DNA of 64,000 bases from Luscinia megarhynchos (taxonomy: Eukaryota; Chordata; Aves; Passeriformes; Turdidae), in assembly GCA_034336665.1 (NCBI GenBank), contig JAPFBE010000013.1:15603056-15667055 (forward strand), read 5' to 3'. Shown in pieces: positions 14,231 to 28,300 of this stretch. Position 1 is the stretch's first letter; each line of letters begins with the position of its first letter. The translations under genes and the position numbers were made by a program. The notes below the pieces were generated by a model. The model made no database searches. It was not told the origin of the DNA and was given only the letters and a program-made list of their open reading frames with translations.

Positions 14231-16214
14231 ACAATTTGCAGAAGAAAACCACTGAAACCAAATCCACGTGGAGTTTCAGTTGGGGCCACGTAAAGTAGTA
14301 AAGTAAACATAAAACTCAGTCAAGGAAAATCCAGGTATTTTTAATAAATTTGCAGACTGAACAGAACTGTTCAAAACAGGTTCTGATGGTTTCATCAACA
14401 AGAAAAAAACTCCCACAAATCCAATAAAAACCTTCTGCTGTGGTTTTAAAAGGACGTATTAAACTAGAAATTTGAATATAGTTCCCAAACTCCAGTTTTT
14501 TATGACTTGTCCTCTATCACTGAGACACAAATAGAAAGGAGAAAGACAGCAAGTGACAGGCAGTTCCCCCACCCCCAACTCCTCTCAAGAAACGATTCAG
14601 TTAAAAAATTCAAGGAATTGAAAGCCATGCAAACAACAGATAAATCAGATTACAGTCTGCTCTGAACTCGGCCAAGGTTCACATGGAAGGTTTGCCAACC
14701 TTTACATTTCTCCTGAGTTGTAACAAGCAAACAAAGAAGGTTGGGATTTTTCATAGCTGTCAGACCATGATGGCAGATACAGGACAAAACAACAAAATAA
14801 ATAACAAGTCTGGAGATAAATTTTTTCCTTTGATTTAAATACATATAAAGACAATAATTCTATAATAAATAATCTTACAGATAAATACAAATTCATAATC
14901 AGTGAATAATTAGTGCACCAACAGTTTAAAAAAAACAATTAAGATAAGTCAGACCATAGGATAGTATCAGCTAGCAAATTAAGTGCTGATAAGTACCAAC
15001 ATATAATTGCATTGACTCAAATATGTATGGTCACATTTCATTGTGAACCAGCACAAATACTAGTATGATTAAAGAAAGAAACAGTACTAACACCTGCCTG
15101 TTCTTGTGGGATTATTGCTTACTCTGTCACAAGCAGGTGAAGGCTGGAGAAATTTGGCTCTCTGTCTACAAGCACAGCTTTCAGGTCTGACTGCAGAATT
15201 CACTGTTCTGTCACAAATCACAGTGATCCAATATCTGGGCTTTGAGCAGTCCCTGTCAGCTCCAGATCTGAGTGTCATGCAAGCCCCCACTTGGCTCACC
15301 TCCTTCCAGAGGAGGGCTGCCTGGGTGAGAGACTCCCAAAGAAAATTGGATTAAAAAACCCCCAAGTGACCAACTGGTAAAAGAGAAAGGCTAATGCTGT
15401 AGTTTCCTAAATGTCCAGGAATTCAGCAAAATGAATGTTTCCCATATGCCACAGGAAAGAGGAATTCAGACTTGAGTTATAATCCTCAAAATTTGAAGAC
15501 TGAAATAGTCTCCAAATTAATGCCAAAAGAAATACACTTAAACACCGTTGCAATTAATGTATTACTTGAAGTAATAAAGTAAAACAAAGAGGCCCAGAAA
15601 AAAGATTGTGCCAAGCCTTCACCTCTCAGACCCACAGGATAATTTGGATATTTAACACAGTGTTAACAGCTTCCCCTGAACAACAGCAGTATTGTCTCTT
15701 CAAGTAAGTCAGAGGTAGTGTCTAAAACAGCACAATGAACAGAGCAGCAGCCTCCAGCTGGGCCCAGCTATACGGCAGAGGTGGCCCAAGAACAATGCCA
15801 CCCCACCAGCCTGGTCACACTGCCCTGGATCAGCAGCGATCCTGGCCACGGGAAGGGGCAGGATGCACACACAGGGGCACTGGGAGGTGGTCACCAGGGA
15901 AATGTGCACTACAAAGGGCCCATCTGCTCCAGAGGCCAGCCCCTGTCGGCAGCAGATGCAGCACAGCTCAGCCAAACAGAGCACACACAGACAGACAGAC
16001 CAGCAGCACTCACACAGCACTCGGCTCACTCATGGCTCCAGGAGAAGGGACCTGGCTGCACGGATGTTTAACCACGTTCCCTCCAGGAAACTCTTTTTCA
16101 TAAAGAGAGTACAATAGGTTTCACTTGGCAAGTAAAACATTTAGCATAGTTCAAAGATGTCCACTAAGGAGCACAAGTGGGTCACAGCAATCAAGGATTT
16201 AAGCTGCAGATCAG

Positions 16215-16359
16215 TCAGTCCTCTTCCAAAAGGAGGTCGTTCAGTGCAATAACTGTAGCAGCAAAGTCAACCAGCTCCACAAAGTCTGATGTAATTATGT
16301 TAACACCCATAACACCAGGCTTCTGTGCTTTCACCCAGTTCAAAATCATCGGCAGGTTC
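16215..16359 (-). CDS. PLCXD2: PLCXD2 coding exon 4 and stop
   Basis: Acceptor ATTTCCTTAG, phase 2 in. It encodes NLPMILNWVKAQKPGVMGV, then NIITSDFVELVDFAATVIAL, and ends NDLLLEED before TGA at 16217-16215. This matches the longer-C-terminus form of PLCXD2, which completes the TIM-barrel edge of the X domain. Any 3'UTR continues below 16215. Confidence 0.95.
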
Positions 16360-19300
16360 CTAAGGAAATTGAAATAAAGAAAATTAAACACTTTTAAAGA
16401 GGCACTTTTCTCTACATACTTTACTTATTTCAAGCACAACACACGCTGTTTACAAAATACATTATCTCACAGTTGTGATCAGGGCCTGGCTGTCACTCTA
16501 AATGCAACTGGCTATGAGATGAGTCCTTAACACAGCACATGGTCATTAGCTATCAAACAGACACATTGGTCAGTCATCAATCCAAACTGGCAGGCATACA
16601 AAACCCCTCTATATTCACTGGGCAGTCTGTGCTTCAGGATTTAACACTGCACTACGATTTTCTCCATTGTGGTTTGTTTTCCCCCAGCACACTTTCAAGG
16701 CAAACACTCAATTTCACACCAGACCAGTGTATCACACAGCAAGGCCATACCTGGCCCACGATGCTCCCTTGCCCTTCTCTGCCTCAGGGCAGCAAATAAG
16801 TTGGAGGCAGTGCACTGCATCTCTCCCAAACTCTCTCCAGGCTCCAGACCCACTCAATGGGAGCAATGGGGTCAGGGAAACCAAACCTAGAATGAAGCTG
16901 TCAGCTCCATAGGGGTTGAACATCCTGCTATACATCACTATAACCAGATAAAGGAGAGGTGTGTCAGCAACTGAGTTAAATTGAGTTAGAAATTCGACCA
17001 TGGAAAGAAACTTCAAGTAGTTTCTTGGACAGTGCAAGTCAGGAGTCTGCACCAGCTTTCTTGCACTCTAACATGAAACACCACGCTTTCCAGCAGTTAG
17101 ATACAAATGGCTAAAAATGTCAGCATTATTTAGATTAGTGCTGTGACATGTATACATTATTTGAGAAGATTGTAGGCTAGCAAATTAGCTATCAGGATGG
17201 TGAAGAGAAAAAGGCAAACCCAAAAAACTTAGGATCACTCCACTCCTGCTGCATCAGGACAATAAAAAAACTTATCAAGAACGATGAGTGGAGGCATAAT
17301 TACTGCCAGGGGACATAGCAGACTTCAGCCAGCTAAGTGTGACTTGTTGCAAGTCTCCTTTAGCAGGAGCTTGAGAACACTTAAATATTCAAATTCAGGG
17401 CAAAATTTCCATACAAGAAGGCAGGCATCTACATAAAACTGCAAAGACAGATTTGCATATCATCTAGCTTGTACAAATACACACAATCATGCAAACAGCA
17501 GCGCCTATTTACAGCTTTCGGCTTAGCTGCGAACAAGTGGTGAGGATGAGGGGAAAGCGATGGACTGCAGGCAGGCTAGCGGTGGCTTGGGGCACAGATG
17601 TAGCCGGGAGGAAGAGCTGCTCGCCCATCCCAGGAAGCGCAAGGACCCTCCGGTAGCGCTGGCCCGGGAGCTCCGCCCGGACTGGAGCCGCGGGCCCGCA
17701 GCGCCCCCTGGTGCCCAGACCGGGCAGCGCCGGACTAACGCCGCGGAGCGGGACGGGACTGAAAACTCCGGGATCACACCTGACCGCGACCTTCTCACTC
17801 ACAGAGCCACTGAACGGCCTGCTTGGAAAGCACCTTAAATACCATCGCATCCCCACAGCGCTTGCTGTTTGCAGGGACTCCTTCTGCTAGACCAGCTTGG
17901 TCAGAGCCCGACCCAACCTGGCCTTGAACTTCCAAGGAATGGGGCTTCCACAACTTCTCTAGGCAACTTGTACCAGGGCCTCACCACTCTCACAGTAAAG
18001 AATTTCTAATACCCAAGAGGACTTTTACAGTTCTGGTAATTTTTAGCAAGGTGATAATTCCATAAAATAAATCATATGGAACTATCTTGGTCATGCTGTG
18101 AATGCTATTAAAAATCACTGGCACTCTGTATTAATCAAAGCAAAACCCTCTTAGATAGGAGAATTAATTGTACAATGGTCACTGGCATTAAAGACAAATG
18201 GTGAATCTAATTTTGAAAACCTACCCAAGGTAAAGCACTGCCCTGGGTCGTACATCTCTGGCCATTACTGAAATTACTGAGACATTTGTATGGACAAATG
18301 TAAAACTAAGTCCAGAAATAAGCAATTTTCCCCTGTGGCACAAGCTTTTTTCACCCCCCTAAATTCAACTTCAGCCAATTTGAAATTAATTATTGGTTTG
18401 AAGCCACACATCCATCCCACATTTCACAAAATCGTATCACATTCAGAAAAAGTTCCAATTACCAGGAAAGACATATCCCCTGTTACTTCATTATTTGCAC
18501 AAATTTTCTTTTTAATGATTGCAAATCTCTCTCATGAACAGCAGTACTGAGCAAAACCGTGTGCTTTCAGCAAGCCTAAGCTAACATTTCCTAGTTCCTT
18601 GCTTGCTCACTGCCTCTTTCAACACATGTTAAGTGAAGAACTGAAAAACAAGACAAGTCCTCACCTATGAACAAGGGTGTTCTTCAGACCACGGATTAGA
18701 TGCCGTGCGATCGTTTTCACTCGAGGTGTGAGAATTGCTTGAGATACGTGGAAAGTCCCGTAACGACTTCGCTCCCCAAGTGTGGTCTCCAGGAACTGCA
18801 GCAGCTTGTGCACGTTTGTTGTATTAGCCCATGGTGCTGGCATTTTATTACCTGGCCACAGGAAGGGATATTCCTGATACAAAGGGTGGTGGTAAAATAT
18901 GAGAACCTAACAGATAAAAAGAAAAACAACCCAAAATTTAAAAAACCCAAAAACAAACAAAAAAAAAGCAAAAATCACAATTACTATATTTTTATTTGAA
19001 CAGGCTGTTGCATTGGTTTATGTTCATAGAGTACAGTACTGTAGCTAACATAGCAGTGAAGAGGACCAAGTAAAAAGAAGTTGCTCGAGTCAGTTTATTT
19101 GTTGCACTGCTGCCAAAAGAGATGGAGATCATTTTGCTCTGCTTTGAGGACAGGATTGCTTCACGCTTTATGGGTCACCAGTTTACAATGACAAAGTTGC
19201 CTATGTCATTTAAAGAATTCTGCTTAAATGCATTGCAACTTGTCACTGGCAGAAAATACTATATTTGTACTTGAAGTTAAGGATTTTAGCAGTCTTACCA

Positions 19301-22300
19301 TCTTCTGAATACCTCCTACTAAGAGGGTAAAGCGTGCTGGGCTGATTGGCACATGACTGACATACTGGCATTGTGCTCACACTTGCTGCACGAGAAACCA
19401 AAGCCAGTCCTGCTGTCAGCAAAACCATCAAATCCAAAGTTAGTATTTTATACCTTGTAAGGTAATTCTCTACAGCACAAAGACAACGCTTTTCACTAAC
19501 ACCCACATTTACAGATTTATCTTGAACCCTAGCATTGACAGCACCAGTTCAGAAAAATTCCTCAAATCCTCATTTCCAGTTTAAGAATGACATGCTGCTG
19601 CTGAAACCCTTTTCTGTTCTCAGTTTTTGTGTACCGATGGGAGCAGTTACCACAGAGAAGAGGCATTAATCTCACCTCTGCAGATCAGGATAGCTGCAGA
19701 GGAGGTAAGAAATTCAGTCCATACCTTAGTCATGCTAAAGATTATATGCTTTGCATTGTCTAGAAATACAACAGTTAAATCCTCAGCAACACAAGCCTGC
19801 ACTATGTGTGCCTTCAGAGGGAAAACTTTGTGAGGAACACAAGGCTCCAAGGACATAGTTTGTTTATTTATCAAATGTGTTTGGGAGCAGGACAGACTGG
19901 CCACACCATGGATGAGGGAATAGACAGCTGCATGCAAATGGAGGAAAACATGCACACTACATAGAGGAGGCCCTAGTGGGCTTTAATTTCAGCACCATCA
20001 GCAGCATCCTTGGTCCAATACCTGTGAGTGGCAGCTACACCAAGCTTGTCTCTTTAAAACCTTAACATTTTGAGTTTGAAAAACACCAAATATCCTTTCC
20101 CTACCTGGTGTTTCTTCTCCCACATGTACAGTAACGTCACATATTCTACACATTCAACACAACAAAGTTTGGATTCAAATGCTGAGCGGATCCTGTTGAT
20201 CAAGAAGTGGTGGTGGCTGTCATCCATGGCATAGAAATGATTGAAATCCAAGAAGATTACTTCCTTAGGGTGCTGCTCAAGAAAACTATTCATCTCCTTC
20301 AGCCCATCCCATACTTTGATGCCAAACAAGCCATGTATGAAGTAAGTCTCTTTTCCCACTTCCCCAGGTTTGGAAGACACACGAAGATCAAAGTAGCGGA
20401 TCCCACCTTCCAACTGCTCTTTGAAAGTCAAATTTTGAGTCACTGACCATTTCTTCATGATCTTTCTCACCAAGGAAATTCTGGCCAAACGTTTGATGGC
20501 TGTTGCTTGATCTGGTCCCACAGGAGATTTCTCATCAACCCAGTAGCTGAAAGAATCATGTGATCCTAGAAAAACAGCCAAGAAAAATTAATTTTAGGAA
20601 AAAGTGACTCTCCCAAAACACATATACCCACGTGTCCTCAAAACTGAATGAAGTCCTACATAAATGACAGACATGCAGAAGTGTTATGCTCACGTGAGTC
20701 TTTCATACTATCATTTACACCTTACTTTTCCCTGACAGTATAACAAGAGTTAAGCATAAGGCTCTCAGTTTGAACTTTTTTGCATGAGCTCCCAATTTCA
20801 ATGCTCTCTGAACACTACAAAACAAACATCTGTGGTAAAGGGAAACTTCCCTCTAACCTTCTTTCATTCCTTCTTTTGTAAACTACAAATCAACCTCATA
20901 AGCTTCCCCAGAGCCTGCTACATGATTGATCTAGGATGAGACTCCAGATTAATTTTAAGAATCCGAGATTTTATTTCTACCTGGTAAATCCAACTGTAAC
21001 CTTCTTATACACCAAATATCTTGTACCAAGTATCTTTATTGGACTGAAGGATCTGCCCTGCACATCTCACTTTAGCCCTGAGATGGCAGATAAACAATTA
21101 ATAGTTTGAACAGTGGGCAATGACTGGCTGGACTTAAGAGGTGGAACAACTGCACACACCACCAGTTACAGTGTGGATAGAAACCAAGCTCATGTTAAAC
21201 AAGTCCATGAATATGTCTTTTACCTGGCATGCTTTTGAGTGACCAAAGATGTGGTGAACAGAAAATTCATCAAAAAAATTTACAACAAACAATCAAAATC
21301 ACCAGTCCCTACCAAAACAATGCATGTCCAAAAAAGCTCCTGTAACACAGTTTGTACCTTGGCAGAGAAACTGCATCTCCATTACAAAACTTTTGCTTAT
21401 TAAAAAACCCCTCCAACTGAAAATTCAGTAGAAAATGGGAAAAAACCCAAGAAGTAACAAAACTCCAATATAAAAGTTTCAGAGTCAATGAAATATCAGT
21501 CTGCAACTCTTTAAAATCCCAATTTTTCATATTCCATCTCAAGATAACATTTGAGGCAGTCACAGCCTCCTTTGTCCGAACCTTTTATTTGTGTACCAGT
21601 GCTCACTTGAACACTGATGCATTTCCTGTGATGCAAGATCAGAGCTACAAACAAGATTATGATCTCAATTGGATTATTTTGCCGGCATTTTTAATCCAGA
21701 TGAAAGAACAGACTGTGCATAAACCAAACATCACTTCTCAATAACCTGAAATGCACTCTGCTTCCATGGATTTCAACTAGGTCAAAATCAGTGAACAGGG
21801 AGCATGAAGATGAGTTTTCAAGCTTTACAAATGAACACTAAAACTAATTTTTACCAACTCTCTATTAATTCTTCACAGCATTTGTATATGTGGGTCTCTG
21901 TTATGGCTTTCCAGAAGTGAGAAGTGGCAAAGATGCCAGCTTAAGCAGCTTTTTAGTACCTGTCCCAGTAAACTACATCACAAAGTGGCTGTCAGTTGTG
22001 GAGCAACACCCAGATTTTTTTTTCCCTATGTCCAAACATGCAACCCCAAACACATTACAGAAGCCATATGATGCTTCAAACTGTAGTTTACAGAGATATG
22101 TGAGTTTCATCTACCTCCCTGAACAGCAGAATGAGTCATTCAAGCTTCTGCAGTATTTGGAAAGTAGACTTTAATCACAAGGGGCTTGCCTCCTACCTTG
22201 GAATTAATAGCTCTGCATAAAGAAATTTTTCATTTGGTTGTGGTTTTTGTTCAGTTTTATACTAGCTCTCAATTCCATCAATTTTTATTTTTTCTTCTGT

Positions 22301-25300
22301 TTAGGTCACTATAGAAGACTGCATAACATCATAGAATAATGACATAAGAAATATTTTCATTTTAGCTAAGACAGTGCAGCAACCTTGAGACCAACAGGAG
22401 TCACTCCACCATTGTGCTCCCTGCAACTGATAAATCTGCATTACAAGGGAATGAGAACGTTATCTGGCCACTAATACATTGGTGTCACCTCAGAGTTGTC
22501 TAAGTAAATATGGACCAAAAACCAACTTGTTTTCCTAATTCTGATCACTTTACAGCTATAGAAGTCTTTCCCTTGAAGTTTGTCACTTACAAGGTGCTTT
22601 TAAGGATACAAAGAGCAAATTTTCTCCCTGCGCTATCACAAACCAAATTCTCTTTATAGCCTAGCACTAGGAAGCAATATAAAAATAAAAAAACAAGTCA
22701 GCACATGGGAAATTTTTGAACACATAGCTTAAAAACTGCACTCCTTAACAGCAAACTGAACTATGTGTGACATTCTTCTATAGTTAGAGAAGATCCTATT
22801 AACTCCTGCCCCACGGCTCTGCTAAAAGCCTAGGAAATGGAGCTTCCCTCCTACACTGAGGTCAACATGTGTACCTAGATATAACCAAGCAGAACATAAA
22901 TTGGAGCACTTGCAAAACATATCCTCCTTTTCACTGTTGGTAGCATTTGGAAAACATACTCTCCTTTTCACTGTTGGTAGCACATCACCTTCTAAGGAGA
23001 GCAGGGGAGCATCACCAATTCTGTCAATCATTCTATCATCACTACTGAGGCTGCAAAAACAGCAGAAGTTGAATTAGGTCTTCAGTGGTCATTTAAAAAG
23101 GCCAGTCACCAATATCTAGGCCAAACCTGGACCCACAATGTTTTGACTCTGGTAAGAGGAAAAAAAACCCCAAACTGAAACCCTGCAGCAACAGCACTGG
23201 ATACTTGTGGGCCTGTGGGGTAACAGCAAGGTAAAGACCCACATCATCCACTAGGTCCTTCTTTAATTTAAGATCACACTTTAATTTAAGATATACACTA
23301 CCAGCTCAGGCACTGCCTTTTAATATAGCTTAGCTGCAAGGTTAAGTACATGCTAAGCTGATTGCATCGTGATGTCAAAATAATCCCTGCTCTCCTTTGC
23401 TCTATCCCTAAACTCATAAAAAGTCCCATCATTCTATGTGCTATGGCAGGAGCCAAGCTGGTTGCTGATACATGTGATACAGCATGATATCTTTTTGAAA
23501 AAGCATAACCTAAATCAACCCAAATCTGTAAAACTTCAAAGGCAAAGGGCAGAGGCTACACTGCCAAAATGCAGCAGACCAGCTCAGTGAAAGATCTGCT
23601 AAGCAGACTCTCAATTCATGCCTAACACAAGGATGTGTGAAGGTACTTGGACACTGCCCAGTGACAGCAGCACAGCTGGCAGTTCCTGGACAGAAGAGGA
23701 ACCACGAAACTCTCATAGCAACATACACTGTAAAGTCTTTTCCATGTGTAAAAAAATCCTTCATCATCTGTTGTTCTCCACCACACAAATAATGTGCATT
23801 GCCTCAAATTATGCTGAGTACTTTTCTTGGGGAAAAAAACAACCTCAAGAATTATTGAAGCAAGACATTTCACACAATTAACGATTTAAATATAAATAAC
23901 ACCCTATTCAGTAAAGCCATTCCCTAAACCTGCCGATTGTGGACAAAGCAACTAACAAAACTAGGTATTTAAAACCTGCACTTCCCACTGAGAAGTCAAA
24001 AGGCAGAGAAAAGCCAAGAAATCGTGCCTTCATTGTCCTTTAGGTAAGGAGAGGCCAGAACCCCAGCCTGAACTGCCTCAAAAGCACGCTCCTGCAGGAC
24101 ACAGACTTACTGCAGAGGAGACCAGATTAGTGTTCAGACTGCAAACCTCACTGAGCTGCTCTAGTGACATGGCATCAGGCTGGTGCTCAGCCCTTCCCAA
24201 AACCACGGCAGGCACAGGAAATACAAGGAAGAGATGATGACTTGCCAATTGCTTCCAACTGGGTGAAGATGTGCAGTGGGAAGCAGCAAGCATTAATTTA
24301 ATCATGAAAGAGACTGTATATTCAAAGACAAAAATTAAGGGACTACTAATCAGCTGGCAGCTTTATTTCAGTTTCATTTCTTTCATCTGACGAAAGACTG
24401 GCAGCTTCAAGGAAAGACATGCCATCAAATGCCCAGATATTTAACTATCAAAGGCTGTGTTATAGTTAGAACAGTATTACATAGGTATCTTCCAGATGCC
24501 AGACTTAAAACTATGGATACACCTCCTAATTTTATCCCAGTAATACCAACTATAGACTAAATTTCATTTGTGTCTTTAAACATCCTTTTTTTCTGCTTAT
24601 ACTAATTCCTCAAGTTAATTGTATGTTGAAAAGTTCACTTTTAAATTTAATTTATATGTTAAAAAGACTGTATTTCACTGTTCAGGATGACATTTTGTTG
24701 AAGTCCCTTGTGCTAATTGTTAGAAAACAGCCTTTAATCATCACATGTGCAGCAAAATCTAACTTCCTGGTGTGTTCATTTGTAATGCTACTTACAGATA
24801 GTCAAAGTAACCCATGGTGGAGCTGAAACAAATGGCATCCATCAACAGAATGTTATCAAGCCTCCCATGTCAACAAACACCAGCTATAGCTCTTCATTCT
24901 CATAAAGAGTGACAGAACTTGAGAAAACAGCACGAAGTTGAGGCTTACACTGGATCTTGGGAAAAGGTTCTTCACCCATATGGTGGCTGAACACTGGAAT
25001 AGGGAAGTGGTCACAGCACCAAGCCTGTCCAAGTTCAAGGAGTGTCTGGACAATGCTCTCAGGCACAGGGTGTGACTCTTGGGAGTGTCCTGTGCAGGGC
25101 CAGCAGCTGGACTTGATGGTCCTGTGGGCCCCTTCCAACTCAGCATATGCTATGATTCTATATCATTTGGTATTATCTTTTGTTTCCACATAATACTTCC
25201 TGCAAATACAGCTGCAGCAGAGGACAGGAATCAGCATCATGTCACCAGTCCCCTGTAAATTTACCTTCATGGAACATGCCAATCACTCAAAAACAAGACA

Positions 25301-28300
25301 AACTCTTGGGGTTTTTAGGATACAAGCATGTCTCCTAGCATATTGCTAACTTTCCTGCTTCCAAGGCTGTGGACTAGCCAGAAGCAGCAGCTCAAAGCAC
25401 TTTCTGCAAACCTGTGGCCAACCAAGAAGCAATACATGGAAACATGGGCAGATGAGTGTGCTGTCAGTAAGCTTATACAGATCTGAAGAAGCTGGAGTGA
25501 TCCCTACATGAATAGAACACTAACAGGATGAAAACTGCAAGAAATAAATATAAACAAGGTAAAAACCCCCCATACCTGTCCCTTAAAAGCATTACAGGCT
25601 CACTTCTGACCAAAGAATCACCCCAGCTGCAGTGATGCTAACCTTCTTAGCATAAGCTTTGCTCACTAGACAAAGTACATTCCCCACCCATTACAAATCA
25701 CTGCACATGACACAGCACAGCAAGCATCACACAGCCAAGATGGGCAGAACAGAAACCAAGTTCCAAAAACACAGGATCTAAGTGCTAGCAAGTCAAGGCT
25801 ATCCCACTAGCGTTCTTTTAAACCAGATGAAGTGTATGTGTCAAAACCGAGGGAAAAAACAGGATAAGCAAGAGTGCCTCTCAAAGTCTAGAAGTCCTCA
25901 GGATTCAGGTCATTAACAATCCAGATTTTCTTAATAGAAGATTAACATCTTAAAAGTTCATCACTAATGAAAAGCAAATAAAGTTCATACTAACTTGTCC
26001 AGCAAAAGGAGATGAGGCAGAAATAAGAAACATTGCATTGATTATCAACTATCTAAAACTATAGAGATGAATATATTTTAAGAAACCTACAAGAGTCCTT
26101 TAGACATTCTTAATGCAGTCCCATCAAGACAGACAAATCCCAGTACCGACCAAATCCTCTTAGGAAAACTCCCTCTCTCTCTCTAAGAACTACCCTGATT
26201 TCCCCCACTGCCCCTTTCAGGCAGTGCAATGGGATGCAAGAGCTTAAAGACAACCTAAAAATGTCAGATACAATGTCACAGAACAGTTTGCTTTTTTTTT
26301 CCAGACAGAAGAAATCCTTTTGGCACAGGTTGGAGCTGTCAATGAAGTTTGCCATGGAAGTTTAAGGTCATTTAGCAATGATTTCCCATTTATCAACAAT
26401 CTCAGCTGTCTGCAATGGGAATGCAATAAAGATACAGCATGTCTCTACCATTTCAAAGCCTGACTGGATCCACATGCTCAAAAAGGAAAAAACCCTTCAG
26501 CCTAGAGTTCTAAACTCCTCTTTTGTGACCACTCAGAACTGAGCAGACTAAGGGTTCATTCTCTTCTGAGAAGGCTCTAGAGAAATTTTTATTACAAGGT
26601 ACTTTTCCCTCTTTCAGCAACTTTGCTGGAAAAGCAGGCAAACCAACTTTCACATGAAAGGAGAGCAACAACCATTTATATCAACATTATGACTACTTTT
26701 CTCCATTTGAAGTAAAACTTTGGCATGTTCTACACTCATTTACCACTTACATCTCTCCTTGGAGATCAGTGAACAGCCAAGTTGAAGACATTTTACCAGA
26801 GTCATTTACCAGACACACTAAGGTCTCTCTAGGGTACAGATTTTAGTAAGTAACAGGAAGAAAATTTTTCCAGATTAGAGAAAAAAAATAGGACCTTTGT
26901 ATACTGCCTGAAGAAAATTTTGTGGCATTTCAAAAGTAATTTGGTTTTGGCTAAACAGGTACAGAAGCTCTCTAAAAAGAGCTCTAAGACTGGCTTTTCA
27001 GGGAACTCCTGCACAGACTCAGTCAGTGTCTGCTAGACCAGTTCCTCACAGAGGGACACACAAAAGGAGTAATTGGTTACTTAGGAATAATGGAACAACT
27101 TCCATCAAATGCTCTCAGCAGTGTAACAGTCCAGATAGTTTAAAAGCCTCTCTAAAAATATTTGAGAGTTGCTGTTACAATCAAATAGCCTACCAAGGTA
27201 ACAAAATCACTTTTAAATGCAGGATTTTCTGAAAAGAAAAATCACACTCAACATCACTACACTTATGCAGATACTTTCTTCTAGTGGTTACCACCTGATT
27301 CACTGGTAGATGCGAAGTGAATTGAGAAGGAAAATAAAGCTTGGTGAAACAAAACATCAATCTTTTATTTCTACCCTTTGAACTTCAACCCAACAGATGG
27401 CCAGTTCAGCTGATTCAATGATCCCTTTAATTAGAACTCCAAAGGAATACTGTTTGGGAGGAGGATGCAGCCTCAAGGTCACTACCACTCCTCTCAGCCT
27501 GCACGTCCACAGCCCACACCAGCCCAAAAACAAATAAACAAGAAAATCACAGCATTAGCAAGCTCAGCAGCTCACCTCAGGGTCATGCAGACAAAGAGAA
27601 AAACCACCCAATCCAGTCAGAGCCCAGTGGCCGGCCCTCTGGATAGTGCTGCTGCTGCTTCTTTTCAGAACCATTTCAGTTCTGCTTGGCCAACTCGAAG
27701 TCGAACAGCTTATGGGGCTTTTGGGGAACAGGTGCACTGTCAGGACAGCAGAGTTGGCCAGCTGGTGGATGGGAAGATGGCATCCTGTACAGAGGATGCT
27801 CAGGGCCCCACCACCTCCAGGTGTTCCTTGTGAACCTGGCACATGAGGACAATCACCCTACTGCACCAATTCAGTCACTCACAGCAGGTTATCAACACAG
27901 GAAACGCCTCTCCATGCCTTCTGTCCCCCCTTTCAGCTGAACCATGGGCCTGGCCAGCAGGGCTGCTCCTAGTTAAGACTGCCTACCAGCTGTATTTGCA
28001 AAGCTTTGTTTTCCAGGGATGATGATTTCATAGTTCTTCGATCATTTATATCAAAATCAGGAGGCTTCTTACTGAGGCTCTTGGGATGAACCTCTCAGTG
28101 AAGGGCAGAAACAGTGGCACACTGTACTGTGGCAAGCGTTGGGCTAGTCATAGTGACACTATCATGAACAAACTATGGAAAGTTATTACATTAAAAGTTG
28201 GCTAGAAAGTCAAGAGGGTGTGTGTGTCATAGGGGGGAATTAGGCAGCTTGACTATGCTATAGTTTGGAGCAGCAAAGATTTACTATGTCAGAAGAGCAA

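Larger units (their letters stand above)
10950..16214 (-). other. PLCXD2: Possible long PLCXD2 3'UTR ending at a poly(A) signal near 10.98 kb
   Basis: Below the PLCXD2 stop the DNA is AT-rich and mostly unique. Minus-strand AATAAA hexamers occur at about 13036, 11691 and 10977-10982. The last lies 20-30 bases upstream of a plausible cleavage site and fits a poly(A) site best by eye. CR1 fragments near 12.44 and 14.10 kb interrupt the stretch. How far the transcript really extends cannot be told from sequence. Confidence 0.3.
16360..20104 (-). other. PLCXD2: PLCXD2 introns 2 and 3
   Basis: Intron 2 spans 18907-20104 and has no recognisable repeat beyond an A-rich run at 18.92-18.98 kb. Intron 3 spans 16360-18664 and holds the GC-rich island at 17.52-17.84 kb and a CR1 fragment at about 17.88-18.01 kb. 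Confidence 0.75.

Noticed and set aside
15709..16117. Cluster of overlapping ORFs below the PLCXD2 stop
   Set aside because: The stretch is moderately GC-rich but not splice-flanked, and no frame is favoured. It is more likely 3'UTR or non-coding.
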